Shown: piece after piece, positions 1-11,251 of the stretch
Numbering within the stretch: the stretch's first letter is position 1
How the letters are laid out: every line of letters starts with the position of its first letter
Assembly: GCA_018340805.1 (NCBI GenBank)
Contig: JACMZG010001913.1
Location: forward strand, 23,365,610 to 23,429,609
Direction: 5' to 3'
Length of the DNA stretch: 64,000 nt
From: Microvelia longipes
Taxonomy: Eukaryota; Arthropoda; Insecta; Hemiptera; Veliidae
Position numbers and translations under genes: made by a program
Notes under the pieces: model-generated
Told to the model about the DNA's origin: nothing
What the model saw: only the letters and a program-made list of their open reading frames with translations
The model's database searches: none

Positions 1-2075
1 AAATAACTTGCATTTAATGATTTGGTGAAAGTTAATGTTGCAGTTTTATGCAAGTTAGCACAGAGCTGTTGTTCTTAACTGCTGTCAAATAATTTTAGTA
101 AATAATTAAAAGTATTATATATTCTAAAAATTTAAATTCTAGTTAGGTATATTAGAATGGACCAAGTAAATACATGACTTTGTTTGCGATTTTACAACAA
201 TTTTATGAAGATAATCACTTGATGAAGGCTGTCCAAATTAAAAAAGACAATATGAAGGGAGAAGTGGTTCTACAGGTCCCTTATAAATTTATAAGGGAAG
301 CTTCTCATTACCTGTGTCCCGATTCTTATGTATTCTTCTGCTAGATCAAAAATTTATTTTTTATTCCAACCAAATCATTTTTATAAAAAGACCACTTGAG
401 GCCTAAGTATGTATGACTTGGTTACACCTGATCTCATTGAAAACCTGAGACAGTCCTTTCTTTAGTGTAGTATTTTAAGGTGCATCTTACTTGTATCTAT
501 CTATAAAGAAAAACAATTCTTTAAAATCTTTTTCACAAAGACATTGATGATGGTCTCTTGTAAAGTTAAAAGTGCTTAAATTATTATAATTATACAGACC
601 TGCTACCAAAATATGGCTGATGCTTACTAATACTTATCAGTATTTTTTGGCTTATCAATAAGGCCTTGATAAGAGAATTTATATCAATAATAATATTTTG
701 TAATTATTTCTGACATTTTCCTTATTGTGTGTGTTGATCAGACTGGTTGAGGAGATTAAGGTGTCCTCTCAGGGGTCTGTGGTCCAAATATTACTTTACA
801 TATTTGGCTGTTCATTTTATGTTCCGGCAGCAAGAAGCAGCATTATTTTATTTGATCTTTATTGTGATTCCATAAATATTGTTTCAGTGTGTTAGTGTTT
901 CTTAGTAAATTGTACCAATTAGAGAAACAGTGGAATAAGTGCATCTTTACTAATTTAGGGTGTTTAAGGTTTTGTGTTTGACCTAAAATAAAAATGTGCC
1001 AAAAACTTTTTGATTTATTTGTTGTATATTTCATTTTGGAAATGATTGAAAATTCATTTCATACCAAAATTATTAAAATTGGGCTTATTAACATGATGAT
1101 TTTAAACTCAAAGTAACAATTACATTTTTACCTTAAATTACCTATAATTAACTATCCTCCAATTTGTTTGACATTGTTTGGGAAATGAGAGCCTTATCAT
1201 AGCCCTTATACCAGTCAGTACTGCCAATTTCAAGAATTTAGTACAGCTGTCTATTGAGAATGACAATGTGTTTTACAGGTTTACCATCCCAGACCTGTGA
1301 ACAGTTTTTTGACTTATACCATTATTCCTTCCAACGCTTGGTATTTTATTTGGTGGAATAAAACATTTCTCGTTATGATTCCAAATTAATAACATTTAAA
1401 GTCTTTTTATTTTTTAAATAGATAAATCTCATAATAATAAACAATATTATGCAAAAAAATCAAAATTTAACAAAATCGACTGAACCACTGTTCCTCTGCC
1501 TGGCTCAAATACAAGTGATTAAATTTTTTTGTTTAATTTAAATTTATGTGTTAAAAATTAATTATTAAAGCCATGCTTATAAGTATAGGAATCAAAGGCA
1601 AAGTGATTTTTAGTGATACAATATTTCTCTTTAACTAAATTTCACATTTCTAACAAAACTTATTATGGAATCACAATATAATATTATTTTTTACTTTCAA
1701 CAATATTTTTGTTGTTCGCTTTATTTTTATATAATATTTGATCTTTTAACTCCTTTTTATGAAATTAATTTCTGATTTTTTTTTATTACTGGATTAAGTT
1801 TTTGTTTCTTAACGGCCTTAATCTTTGATTAGCTTAACTTCTTTTTTTTAATTTAAGAAAAAGAAAGTTTTTATTGTTTATTTAAAAATTAATTTTAAAA
1901 TGAAACGAATAGCAGATGATGTCAAATTTCTTTTTTAAACTTCAATCTTAGATATGATTAAAAATAAGTCTGCTTTTAAAATGTTACTACTCTTTTTAAA
2001 CAAATGTTTAGCTTCTATTTCTTTTCCTTTAAATTTCTTAACAAGCTTGTAGATCCCAGTTTTTTAAACGTTATT

Positions 2076-2795
2076 GGGTCATTCCATGCAGAATCAGCCA
2101 ATTTTGTGCGGTCAAAATTTAAAAGTGAATGATACTTTATCTATTTATTGTCTTATGCTTATTCTAAAAGGAAATGGTCGAATTTTCTCAATATCTTAAT
2201 CCGTTTCCTAACAGTGCTTGTTTGTTTCTTGAAAAATGTCATTTTTTTCAATTTTTTGATAAATTTTAAAATAATTGTAACTTGTTTGTTAGTTGAGATA
2301 ATTGAATGAAAAAACAGCTGTTGTAACCAGGAAAGACTATATTTTAACTAATACCTGGTTTTTGTTTTTGGTGTGAAGCGTGCAAAGCTTATTTTTAACC
2401 TAAAAATGCATAAAACTAGGCAAATTTTGGCCAATTTTTATGGAAAAAAAATATATGAAATAGTAATAACACAATCTTGATATTTTTACAGTGATGACCC
2501 CAAAGGGTGCCCTTAACATAAATATTATTAGGTTTTTAATATTTACAGCCCTTCATGATTTTTAAGTGTGCCGGAAGTAGTATGTATTCAATTTTTGCCC
2601 TATTTTGACAAGCTATAACTCTGATGGGGCAACTTTTAAAAATCTGATTTTTTTACATTAAAATACTGCATACAAGTGCTCAATGCTCAAAAAGTTTCAA
2701 GGATGTGATATCTCTTATTTTAGAGAAATTGGTATTTATATATACATACTTTTATATGGATCATCATATACTAGGGAGATTTATCACTATTTATG
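2076..2795 (+). repeat. Left arm of foldback element
   Basis: Inverted copy of 3565-4286. The inner boundary lies near the shared motif ACTAGGGAGATTTATCAC at about 2770-2788, after which the two sides diverge. Confidence 0.85.
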
Positions 2796-3308
2796 AGGAA
2801 AGTACGACTTATTTTAAATACTTATATTATCGCTATAGGCAATTCTAGGGAGGAGCTAGGGGGCTTAACCCCTTCCTCCAGCTGGTTTGAAATTAGCCCC
2901 CTCAAAAAATTACATTGCTCTCATATAGTATAAGAAAATTAAATTTAAATAAAACTGTTTTTATTTTTTTGGAGTTTTTAAATAACTTATTCACAGCTAT
3001 TGTAGCTAACTTATTTCATAGCAGTGTATCGTATTTAGCAAATTTTCACTGATAATTTTGCCTTTGAGATGGCTTCATACAGACAGTATCGTATGTGTGA
3101 AACTGATCTGACACCAAATTGGTCTGCTTATTCAATGTTTTAATAACCATGTTAGGACTTGGCACATCTTAAAATGATAGTATGTTATTTTAAACTGACG
3201 AAGGGTCAATTTCTACTTATTCTTAATATTAAAGAAATTTATAGAAGTGATACTTCATGTATGAAAAGAAGGTTGACAATTAAAAGATAAAAATAAGAAA
3301 AAATAATT

Positions 3309-3560
3309 TTAATTTAACAAAAATAAATGCTGGATTTCGTATCTAGAAAATGAAGTTCTTTTAAATATCAATTTATTGCTTTCTTCAGGAACTATGCAGT
3401 GCATGTCTCTGATTCCCTGATATTTTTTTACATTCGCATTCCTTTTTTCTAGTCTTTTTGAGTATGAATCAATGTCTTCTGTGCCAACATAAATAAATGA
3501 TATCCCTTTAATGGAGTTGGAACAAAATACATGAAGGGATATCGGTGTTAGAATACCCAC
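3309..3560 (-). pseudogene. Decayed ORF in the foldback spacer, possible transposon protein C-terminus
   Basis: An 83-codon minus-strand frame fills the part of the spacer next to the right arm. It has a mixed, non-repetitive composition unlike the chance frames nearby, with a segment reading DIDSYSKRLEKRNANVKKYQ followed by GIRDMHCIVPEE. This recalls, from memory only, the C-terminal end of uncharacterised proteins encoded by repetitive elements in insects and cnidarians. No catalytic residues can be assigned. Its position between the arms suggests the remnant of the element's own gene, cut down by internal deletion. Function unknown. Confidence 0.35.
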
Positions 3561-3564
3561 ATCA

Positions 3565-4286
3565 TTAAATAGTGATAAATCTCCCTAGTATATGATTATA
3601 CATATAAAAGTATGTATATATAAATACCAATTTCTCTAAAATAAGAGATATCACATCCTTGAAACTTTTTGAGCATTGAGCACTTGTATGCAGTATTTTA
3701 ATGTAAAAATATCAGATTTTTAAAAGTTGCCCCATCAGAGTTATAGCTTGTCAAAATAGGGCAAAAATTGAATACATACTACTTCCGGCACACTTAAAAA
3801 TCATGAAGGGCTGTAAATATTAAAAACCTAATAATATTTATGTTAAGGGCACCCTTTGGGGTCATCACTGTAAAAATATCAAGATTGTGTTATTACTATT
3901 TCATATATTTTTTTTCCATAAAAATTGGCCAAAATTTGCCTATTTTTATGCATTTTTAGGTTAAAAATAAGCTTTGCACGCTTCCCACCAAAAACAAAAA
4001 CCAGGTATTAGTTAAAAATATAGTCTTTCCTGGTTACAACAGCTGTTTTTTCATTCAATTATCTCAACTAACAAACAAGTTACAATTATTTTAAAATTTA
4101 TCAAAAAATTGAAAAAAATGACATTTTTCAAGAGAAACATACAAGCACTGTTAGGAAACGGATTAAGATATTGAGAAAATTCTACCATTTCCTTTTAGAA
4201 TAAGCAAAAGACAATAAATAGATAAAGTATCATTCACTTTTAAATTTTGACCGCACAAAATTGGCTGATTCTGCATGGAATGACCC
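3565..4286 (-). repeat. Right arm of foldback element
   Basis: Reverse complement of 2076-2795 with scattered single-base differences, for example GTGTGAAGC on the left against the complement of GCTTCCCACC on the right. Confidence 0.85.
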
Positions 4287-4790
4287 TATTAGAAAAAAAT
4301 TAAACACCTCTTTGTGCATAGAATAAAAATGTATCATTGTATTTCTAAGGAAGGTATGTTTACTCTCTGAACAGACCATTCCTCCTGTGTTTAGGTTTAT
4401 TGTGTGAAAGTCAATTTTATTATACATTAAAACATAAGGAGTTTAAAGATGACTTTATATTGCAGTTTGTTTGCTGAGCCAAATAGTTGAATGCTATTTA
4501 GATATTTAGTTTTTATGTATTTATCTTTTTTTACTTTAAATTAAACTAATAAATACATTTGGTTTTAATAAAAAAAGAAAAGCAAAGGTTTTGTGTTAAG
4601 AGTTACAAACTATCGTTTATCTCTTCCTCGTGTTACATCCATGTCATATAATTTCTATTTTACAATTTTAATGCTGTGGTACAAATTATAGTAGCAATAA
4701 CATACTTTATTAAAAATTAAATATCATGGACATGCTACATTTAAATTTTCTTACAAGTTATATTATAATAAACATGTTATAGTACAAATT

Positions 4791-4883
4791 ATAACATCAT
4801 TAATGTGCTATAATACCAATTATGACATCATTAATGTGCTATAATGCAAATTATAATATCATTAATGTGCTATAATAGAAATT
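4791..4883. repeat. 31-bp tandem repeat, about 3 units
   Basis: Units beginning at 4791, 4822 and 4853 share the core ATCATTAATGTGCTATAAT. More degenerate copies of the same theme extend on both sides (about 4690-4950). Confidence 0.8.
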
Positions 4884-5036
4884 ATCATAAAAATTTTAAC
4901 AGCATTAAGATATAATAAAATTATAATAGCATTACATGCTTTAATACAAATTATATCATTAACATTTGCTAATAGAATAGTTATGAGAAACATGAAAATA
5001 TATTGTTCATTTTTTTATTGTATAGAGCTATAGTAT

Positions 5037-5192
5037 ATCACACAGTTAAAATCAATTGACAGTGTGGAGGAAACCATTGAGGTTAGCCTAATAAGAAATT
5101 GTAGGCTTGGTTTAACATCCAGGACTACCCTCATTGGCTGCCCCACATTATATTCCTACACTGTCAACTGATTATAACCGTGTGTTACACTA
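5037..5192. mobile_element. MITE family H, copy 1
   Basis: A short element with imperfect terminal inverted repeats. The left end carries AATTGACAGTGTGG and the right end its inverse, CCTACACTGTCAACTGAT. The same termini occur at 17709-17852 and 37851-38025. No coding capacity. Target duplication is not clear, so the superfamily is not assigned. Confidence 0.7.
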
Positions 5193-5497
5193 CATAAATC
5201 AAATAACTCTTTTATTGTTCTTTATTACAAATTCTTACAATACAACGTTTAAAATTCACATTTTAACTTTCAGCTCAAGGCTGGTCCAGCTGTTATTGGT
5301 TGACAGCAGATTACAAGCAGTTTACTAGTTGCTTATCAGTGTCTTCTGTTACTAGTGATAGCCTAGTAGCTGATATCAAACATGCTTACTTTATTGTCTT
5401 GTTTCATTATAGAGATTATTGAATGTTTATAGATATTCTATAATTTTAAATTGATTTATTACAAAATGATTAATAGCGTATTTCATGATTGTTTTAG

Positions 5498-5627
5498 CTC
5501 GACGTGAAGTGATCACAGCTTTCTACATTGTTTTCCTGGGAATTGTGCCGGGAGTAGCGCTTGCTTCTTTCTTTATCTATTATATAAAGAGGAATCCAGT
5601 TTTCAAGAAGAAACCAAGAAACATTAT
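5498..5627 (+). CDS. Transmembrane exon of a type I membrane protein (ADAM-like candidate), short splice form
   Basis: This internal coding exon begins after an acceptor at 5496-5497 and needs one base from an upstream exon outside the visible gene. It encodes a hydrophobic stretch (VITAFYIVFLGIVPGVALAS and six more residues) followed by basic KRNPVFKKKPR, a typical single-pass transmembrane segment with a cytoplasmic stop-transfer. A GTATGT donor at 5628 leaves two bases of a codon. The exon at 11252 starts with exactly one completing base, so splicing restores one frame into the long tail there. The extracellular part lies upstream of this window. A single-pass protein with an SH3-ligand-rich tail fits ADAM metalloproteases of the meltrin/mind-meld type, but no protease or disintegrin sequence is present to prove it. 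Confidence 0.65.
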
Positions 5628-6588
5628 GTATGTACTTGACTCTTTTCAGTCATGTTATAGTAACACCAAAAATAAAATTAATATTTTTAAACATACAACA
5701 GTCAATCGAACTGCTTCTGATAATAATAATGTTAATGAAAATACTGCTCACCAGAATATTTTTTGCCAGAATACATCTAATGAAATCACTTTTTGCCAGA
5801 ATTTATCAAATCAGATTTCAAGTAATCAAAATTCAGTCAATCGAAATACTTCAAATATGGATACTTTTATTCAGAATACTTCTAATAAAAATTTCTTAGA
5901 TCAGAATACATTATATAAGAATTCTGTGGTTGAGAAATCTGACGTTATTCATTCTGAAAATAATTCTATTTATCAGAATACTTCTATTTTGAATATTAAT
6001 AATAAAACTCCACCTGATAAAAATGAAAGTCAAAATGCTATTTATCAAAACACGTCAAGTTTTTCTCAAGACAAAGAATTATCTAATTGCTACACCAATA
6101 AAGCTTTTATTAATGAATGTAATATTATGACTACATCTTTTAATTCTGATACTGACCAAACAAAGTCAGAACTTTTAAGTAATGACATATCAATGGAATT
6201 ACATGAATCAAAATCTAATGATGATATTACATCTGATTTTGATTCTGATTATTCTGACAATTTTAGTTTAGATTCTGATGATGATTCAAATATAGAAATT
6301 AAAAATTCAGAACCAATTAATAAAACTGTAATTAACCCTTCTAAATTTATTGAATCTAAAAAATTAAAAGGGTCTTTTAAGTCTAATTATAAATCTAATT
6401 TAAATTTAAAAAAGTTGAAAGTGTTTAAAAGAAAATCAATCTCAGGAAAAGAAAGTGCTGAAAGTGCTAAGAATTGTAAATTGAAATTGAATCAAAGTGT
6501 GTCGATTAAACCAATCATTACTAAGTCTGATTTGATATCGACTACTAATTCTCAAGTAAAAGATATGTTGCCTCTAAATCAAAATTGA
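5498..6588 (+). CDS. Alternative long form of the transmembrane exon with an Asn/Ser-rich tail
   Basis: Reading through the 5628 donor, the same frame stays open for 320 more codons to a TGA at 6586-6588. In AT-rich DNA where stops are frequent this is not expected by chance. The extension is rich in Asn, Ser, Thr and Gln. Its first half has imperfect repeats of QNTSN/QNTS spaced about every 10-25 residues. An acidic Asp/Ser-rich block (around SDFDSDYSDNFSLDSDDD) follows, then a Lys-rich C-terminal part. It looks like a disordered cytoplasmic tail. A strong donor-like AAG/GTAAGG lies at 6610/6611, just after the stop, so the exon may also be spliced there, with a stop close enough to the junction to escape nonsense-mediated decay. 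The choice of donor would swap the entire intracellular domain. Inference; transcript data are needed. Confidence 0.6.
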
Positions 6589-6774
6589 TGATAATTATAA
6601 CTCTAATAAGGTAAGGTATGAGCTATAAAATCCTTGAGATTATAAAAAAATCAAATTTTCAAAAGGTGTGAGATGACTAATTAACAAATTTATATGAGTT
6701 CTATTAGGTTAGGCAATAAGAACTTAATCCATAATTTGTTTGACAAAAAAATAACTGGTTATAGATAAAAATCG

Positions 6775-7526
6775 AGAAGGAGGTTTCTCGGAGCTATTCC
6801 TTACTACATCCAATTCGCTACATACAGACTGGCTTTGCTCGTCCACGGATTATAAATATCACCAATTTTATACCGACATTGTTCATCTTCGGACTGACTA
6901 ATGCATTTGTTTTATTCCCAGCTGTTACCAGTCCAGGCCCTGACTTCACTCAATGCTGCTGAACTTTATTATACAACAAAAGCGGTAGATATACTTGCTG
7001 TATTAAAACAAAACTTTGTATAATTATGTATTAAGTAAAGGGATCCACTCGTACCAAATTTCAACTCAATTTCTTATTATTCAAATTTTTACAATTAAAA
7101 AAATGTATACAAGTCATTGGATAAAATTGAACCACTGCTGATAATGTGATAAAACTTATCATCTATGTTGGTGCTATATATGAATACACATGTGCCAAAT
7201 CTCAAATTGATCACATGTATTAATTTTCAAAAATTATTTTCCAGATAGCAAAACTTCACCTATAGACTGATTTTTGTACAAAGTTTCATCTCTCTCGCAT
7301 AAATATGCTGAGAGCTATGCTGATAACAGGCAAACCATCTCACAGTTACAGGGAGACAACTTTTTTTAAAGTACTTAGGTACTTATGATGATTTAAAAAC
7401 ACCTGAAACAGAAAATTTCGGGTGACATCCAGGTTTCAGATTTATTTGCAAACACAATACTTTTCCAGCTTGGACTAAACCCATTTATACCATATAGGAA
7501 AAGTATTGTGAAACCAACACCTAAAT

Positions 7527-7527
<1 letters not shown>
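6775..7527 (+). repeat. Dispersed repeat family A, copy 1 (5S-containing)
   Basis: A diverged copy of an about 0.75-kb family. It has a head with TCGGAGCTATTCCTTACTAC, an antisense 5S-like core, a middle with AAAGTTTCATCTCTCTCGC, and a tail with AACACCTGAAACAG, TCAGATTTATTTGCAAACAC and AATACTTTTCC. It ends against an (AT)n tract. Confidence 0.7.
6911..7006 (-). repeat. 5S rRNA-like segment within family A copy 1
   Basis: On the minus strand this reads like a degenerate 5S rRNA, with TTCAGCAGCATTGAG in the box A region and ACAGCTGGGAATAAA at the 3' end. The 5' half is more diverged. It is a repeat component, not a functional 5S gene. Confidence 0.6.
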
Positions 7528-7612
<85 letters not shown>

Positions 7613-7622
7613 ATATATATAT
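7527..7622. repeat. (AT)n microsatellite with TAATA interruptions
   Basis: About 95 bp of alternating AT, interrupted by phase-shifting AAT steps near 7574 and 7600, then (TG)n at 7622-7636. It separates two oppositely oriented family A copies. Confidence 0.95.
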
Positions 7623-7639
7623 TGTGTGTGTGTGTTATT

Positions 7640-8210
7640 GTACCTTCTAACAAATTTATGCTGGAGAGTTGAAACTTGTTTCAATCAACTTGCAGGTCTT
7701 ATTATGCTATCTGAAAAATATTTTTTTATGACTTCATTCACCAGCAAAATATTTAAAAATGCATAATTTAGTATGCATGTAGTCATATATAAGACCAACA
7801 TATGTGATAAGTTTCATCCAGTTATCAGCGTTATTTCAACTTTTATCTTTAACTTGTGTACGTTTTTAAAATTGTATAAAATGGAGTTAAATTTTGTTTT
7901 CAAGTATATCCCTTTGTGTAATAAATAAGTATGCTTATTTAGTATTTAGTTTTAATACGGCAAGTATATCTAAGTTCTTTTGTTGGATCATAAAAGTTAA
8001 GCAGCTTTGAGCAAGGTCAGTGCCTGGATGGGTGACAGCTGGGAATAAAACATATCTATTTACTATCTGAAGGCAAGTAAAGCGATTTTTAAAGATGTGT
8101 TGCAGTGAAAATTTGGTGATTTTTATATTCTGATGACAAGCGAAGGGTTTATTGGTGTATCTGATGCGGTGAGCAAATTTCTGAGGTACCCTGTACCCGA
8201 TTTTTAAAAA
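7640..8210 (-). repeat. Dispersed repeat family A, copy 2, inverted
   Basis: The reverse complement of the family A consensus, lacking the last part of the tail. The head end is at about 8190-8207 (AAATTTCTGAGGTACCC). It is tail-to-tail with copy 1 across the (AT)n tract. Confidence 0.7.
7955..8048 (+). repeat. 5S rRNA-like segment within family A copy 2
   Basis: This is the best-preserved sense-strand copy. It contains AAGTTAAGCAGCTTTGAGC (box A region), GGTCAGTGCCTGGATGGGTG (box C region) and CAGCTGGGAATA near the 3' end, matching the internal promoter half of eukaryotic 5S rRNA. The 5' half (ACGGCAAGTATATC...GGATCA) is a weaker match. It lacks an intact 5S ends pairing, so it is a 5S-derived repeat rather than a gene. 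Confidence 0.7.
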
Positions 8211-9007
8211 TTTTCCTTTTTAAGTATGCACCAGAGCATTAGATCAATTAATTAATAATTAATTATAGTCTTCAAAATGAACCATGTTATGGTTGTTCAT
8301 ACCATACCTATTTTTGTGTATTGTTAGTATTATCGTGATATTAATTCATATTAATTTATTGTTACTAACCCCTATGTGTAGTTACCTCTTATAATCTATT
8401 TTATTTATTTAGAAACAAAAAAGTCTTCTCTCAGGTTCTTTTGCAAAAAATTGCTCTTTCAACTATGAGAAAAGCCATTATCTATGTATGTTCGATAAGC
8501 AAGACAATAAAAATCAAAATCATGAATATTAATTCTTAAAACTGTTTTAACAAATATTAAAAAAAAATAAATAATCAAAAATGACAGTGTCTTACACAAA
8601 AATTATTTTGTAAAAATTAAATAAATATTTAGACCTTGGAGACTTTTTAGTTTGTTCCTTTACTATTATTTACTGTATTAATGTTATGTTTTATGGATAT
8701 TTATTTATTTGCTTATTTATTTACTAAGCTTCTCTATGTTGGTTACCTTTTATTAGCAATTGTTCTTTGTTTTGGGTTTAATTCCTGAGAAAAATGTTAA
8801 TAATTACTATAATCCTTTTTTATTTTATTTTTTCTTGGAAATATTTTTATTTTATTTTTACTATCTTAGTTTTCTTTTAATTTGTTGTGTCCTATGTTTA
8901 CTAATTTTAATTAAAATACTTATTTGTTTCTATTTCCCTTTATTAAAATGCCACTATGAGGGAGACATTTTGTAGTTCCTTTGATGACAAAAAATGTTAT
9001 GTTACCG

Positions 9008-9540
9008 AATATGTTAATATTTCCATTAAAAAATATTACGTCATTGATATAAATTGGAACAGTGTGACATGCTTAGTCTACCCCCATTGCCTTAGGTAAA
9101 ACCGGTTCTTGTTTATAATGAGTGACTGGATTATTTAATGGAAATATGTTAATATTTCCATTAAAAATATATCAACGTCATTGATATAAATTGGAACAGT
9201 GTGACATGCTTAGTCTACCCCCATTGCCTTAGAGGTAAAACCGGTTCTTGTTTATAATGAGTGACTGGATTATTTAATGGAAATATGTTAATATTTCCAT
9301 TAAAAATATATCAACGTCATTGATATAAATTGGAACAGTGTGACATGCTTAGTCTACCCCCATTGCCTTAGAGGTAAACCGGTTCTTGTTTATAATGAGT
9401 GACTGGATTATTTAATGGAAATATGTTAATATTTCCATTAAAATATATATCAACGTCATTGATAATTGGAACAGTGTGACATGCTTAGTCACCCCATTGC
9501 CTTAGAGGTAAACCGGTTCTTGTTTATAATGAGTGACTGC
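9008..9540. repeat. 135-139-bp tandem repeat, four copies
   Basis: Units start at 9008, 9143, 9282 and 9420. Each contains ATTGGAACAGTGTGACATGC, CCCATTGCCTTAG and ACCGGTTCTTGTTTATAATG. Unit junctions form a palindrome, AATGGAAATA-TGTTA-ATATTTCCATT. Copies differ by only a few indels, so the array is young. It lies in the large intron of the membrane-protein gene. Confidence 0.95.
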
Positions 9541-11251
9541 CTAACCTCACACTCCTAGGTGTGACTCAATCAGCTCCAGTAGCCCTTTGTAAATATTAAT
9601 AAGGGAATTTAACATGTGTTGATGTTCTTGTATAAGTCGAACAATGCCAGAAAAAGATAAATCAGACCATGTGAGTCTAGGTATTTAACGCTACTGTACA
9701 GGAACACTGGACAGCACATTCTAGCTACATCTAGAAAGAGTATTAACACGATCGGTCAATTACGCTACAGGTCATCTCCCCACCTGTGCGCATAAACTAC
9801 AAAAATATGTAGCTAAGATGCCCAGTTGCAAAGACGACCTTTTAAGACTTTTTGACATTTGACGCTAGAATGCTCTTTTGCGTTACCCAGTAGCATAGAT
9901 GTTCAACTCTGTAAGTACAGTATAAGTTTATTTATGAGAATTATCAATAATGGACATTTCTGCTACTTCATTATGGACATATTTAACAAGAGTGCTACTC
10001 TGTAATTACTAAACTGGGTGTTTTAGCTACTACATTCATAATAAATAAAATCACTTCAAATGCCGTTTGTGTAAATAAAAATTCTTAAATTTTAGAGTTG
10101 ACCATTTTTGATCATAGGATTTTCATAGAAATGTACGTATACGCAACTCCACATCTTAGCTAATGTAGCCCAAACGTACAATCGCGTTTAAACTATTATT
10201 TTTAGCTGAAATGTATAGTCCCGTTGTCGACCAGTTGCTCAAAACAAATCCTACCAGACCATGTGACATCAAGAATTTCAATGACAAAAGACAACGACAA
10301 GACAAATTATGCCCAGGCCAGGGGTTCTTATACTTTGATATTGCTCATTAGTCAGTACTTAAGTCTCAGTATTTCACTTTTGCTCAATGAAAGTGTTTCT
10401 ATCATTTTTTTACTGTTGTTTTTTAACATTTTGAATACCTTTAAAAGTTTTAAAATACAATTAAACTAGAAGAGAAAATAAATAATTTGGGCAGTAAAAG
10501 TTTTATGATAGTAATATAATTGTATCATATTTGACTTGGATCTTAAACTAACTTTCAACTAGCGAAAGAAGAAACGTAAGAACTTCATAAATTAATAACA
10601 TTTGCCATCTTTGACACATGACTTTGGTTAAGGATTTGATAGTAAGTTACTACAGATGGCAGCATAAGAACTGTGTTAGATCCAAGTTTTAAGTGCCAAA
10701 ATTCACTAATCAATTTAAAGATTAAAATCGTCTGATAGTCAAGATGTTCATTGATAGGAGCAATCATCTATCTTTATCATCCGTCCTTGATTGATGAGCC
10801 TTAGGGCCTTAGGCCTTTATAGTTCAATTTTATGACTAAATATATTTTTATGGAGAGGCCATTTTCTTATTATTTTTTGTACATATTTCTTGGTTGGCAT
10901 ATCAACCTCACAAGTTTCCTTATTTATTTCACCGGTTCCTTATTTTACTTTCCTGTTGTATAGTTTTTCTTATATCATTACATCTTGGGCTGACGTAGGT
11001 TTTTTTATCTTATCATTTTGTTTTCTTTAGTTATTGTTTACAGACATTTATGTTGATGTTTGGGCTGTTATAAGTTAAAAGATTTTGGAAGTACTTAGTT
11101 GATTTTTTGAAATATGTTTAATTATTATAAAGTTCTAAGTCAGCCTTAAGATGTTTTGATTGTTCAGGTGTATGTTGGTTAAATGCTTTTGTACATAAGC
11201 ATTGTTATGTGTTGTAAATATTTATGTGGTTATTTGTTATGTTATGTACAG
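9541..11251 (+). other. Remainder of the large intron, no gene seen
   Basis: No coding exon is supported. The open frame at 10224-10469 has no recognisable content. The intron ends in the acceptor TTATGTACAG at 11242-11251. Confidence 0.5.

Larger units (their letters stand above)
2076..4286. mobile_element. Foldback DNA transposon with about 720-bp inverted arms and TATT target duplication
   Basis: The left arm (2076-2795) is repeated in inverted orientation, nearly identical, at about 3565-4286, with a unique spacer of about 770 bp. The outer ends read GGGTCATTCCATGCAGAATC inward on both sides. The element is flanked by TATT at 2072-2075 and again at 4287-4290, a 4-bp target-site duplication. 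The spacer holds a decayed minus-strand open frame. Four-base duplications with very long terminal inverted repeats are known in some cut-and-paste families (Sola is one), but no transposase core is visible, so the superfamily is open. The few arm mismatches suggest recent insertion or arm homogenisation. Confidence 0.85.
1..5497 (+). other. Probable upstream intron of the membrane-protein gene
   Basis: No convincing coding exon is visible here; open frames are short and AT-driven. The stretch ends in a T-rich splice acceptor (AG at 5496-5497) before the transmembrane exon, so it is most simply intron. It carries a foldback element (2076-4286), a 31-bp tandem repeat (4791-4883) and a MITE (5037-5192). 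I see nothing definable in 1-2075 and 4291-4790. Confidence 0.55.

Noticed and set aside
5630..5899. Open frame of 89 codons in another frame
   Set aside because: Shadow of the long form of the transmembrane exon; Leu/Ile-rich only through AT composition.
7955..8048. A functional 5S rRNA gene
   Set aside because: Diverged in the 5' half, lacks paired ends and a T-run terminator in place, and recurs inside a dispersed repeat.
8760..8975. Hydrophobic 71-codon frame resembling a membrane protein
   Set aside because: Phe/Leu/Ile richness comes from T-rich DNA inside an intron.
9008..9540. Direct repeats resembling a CRISPR array
   Set aside because: The units are contiguous tandem copies of about 138 bp with no unique spacers, in a eukaryotic intron.
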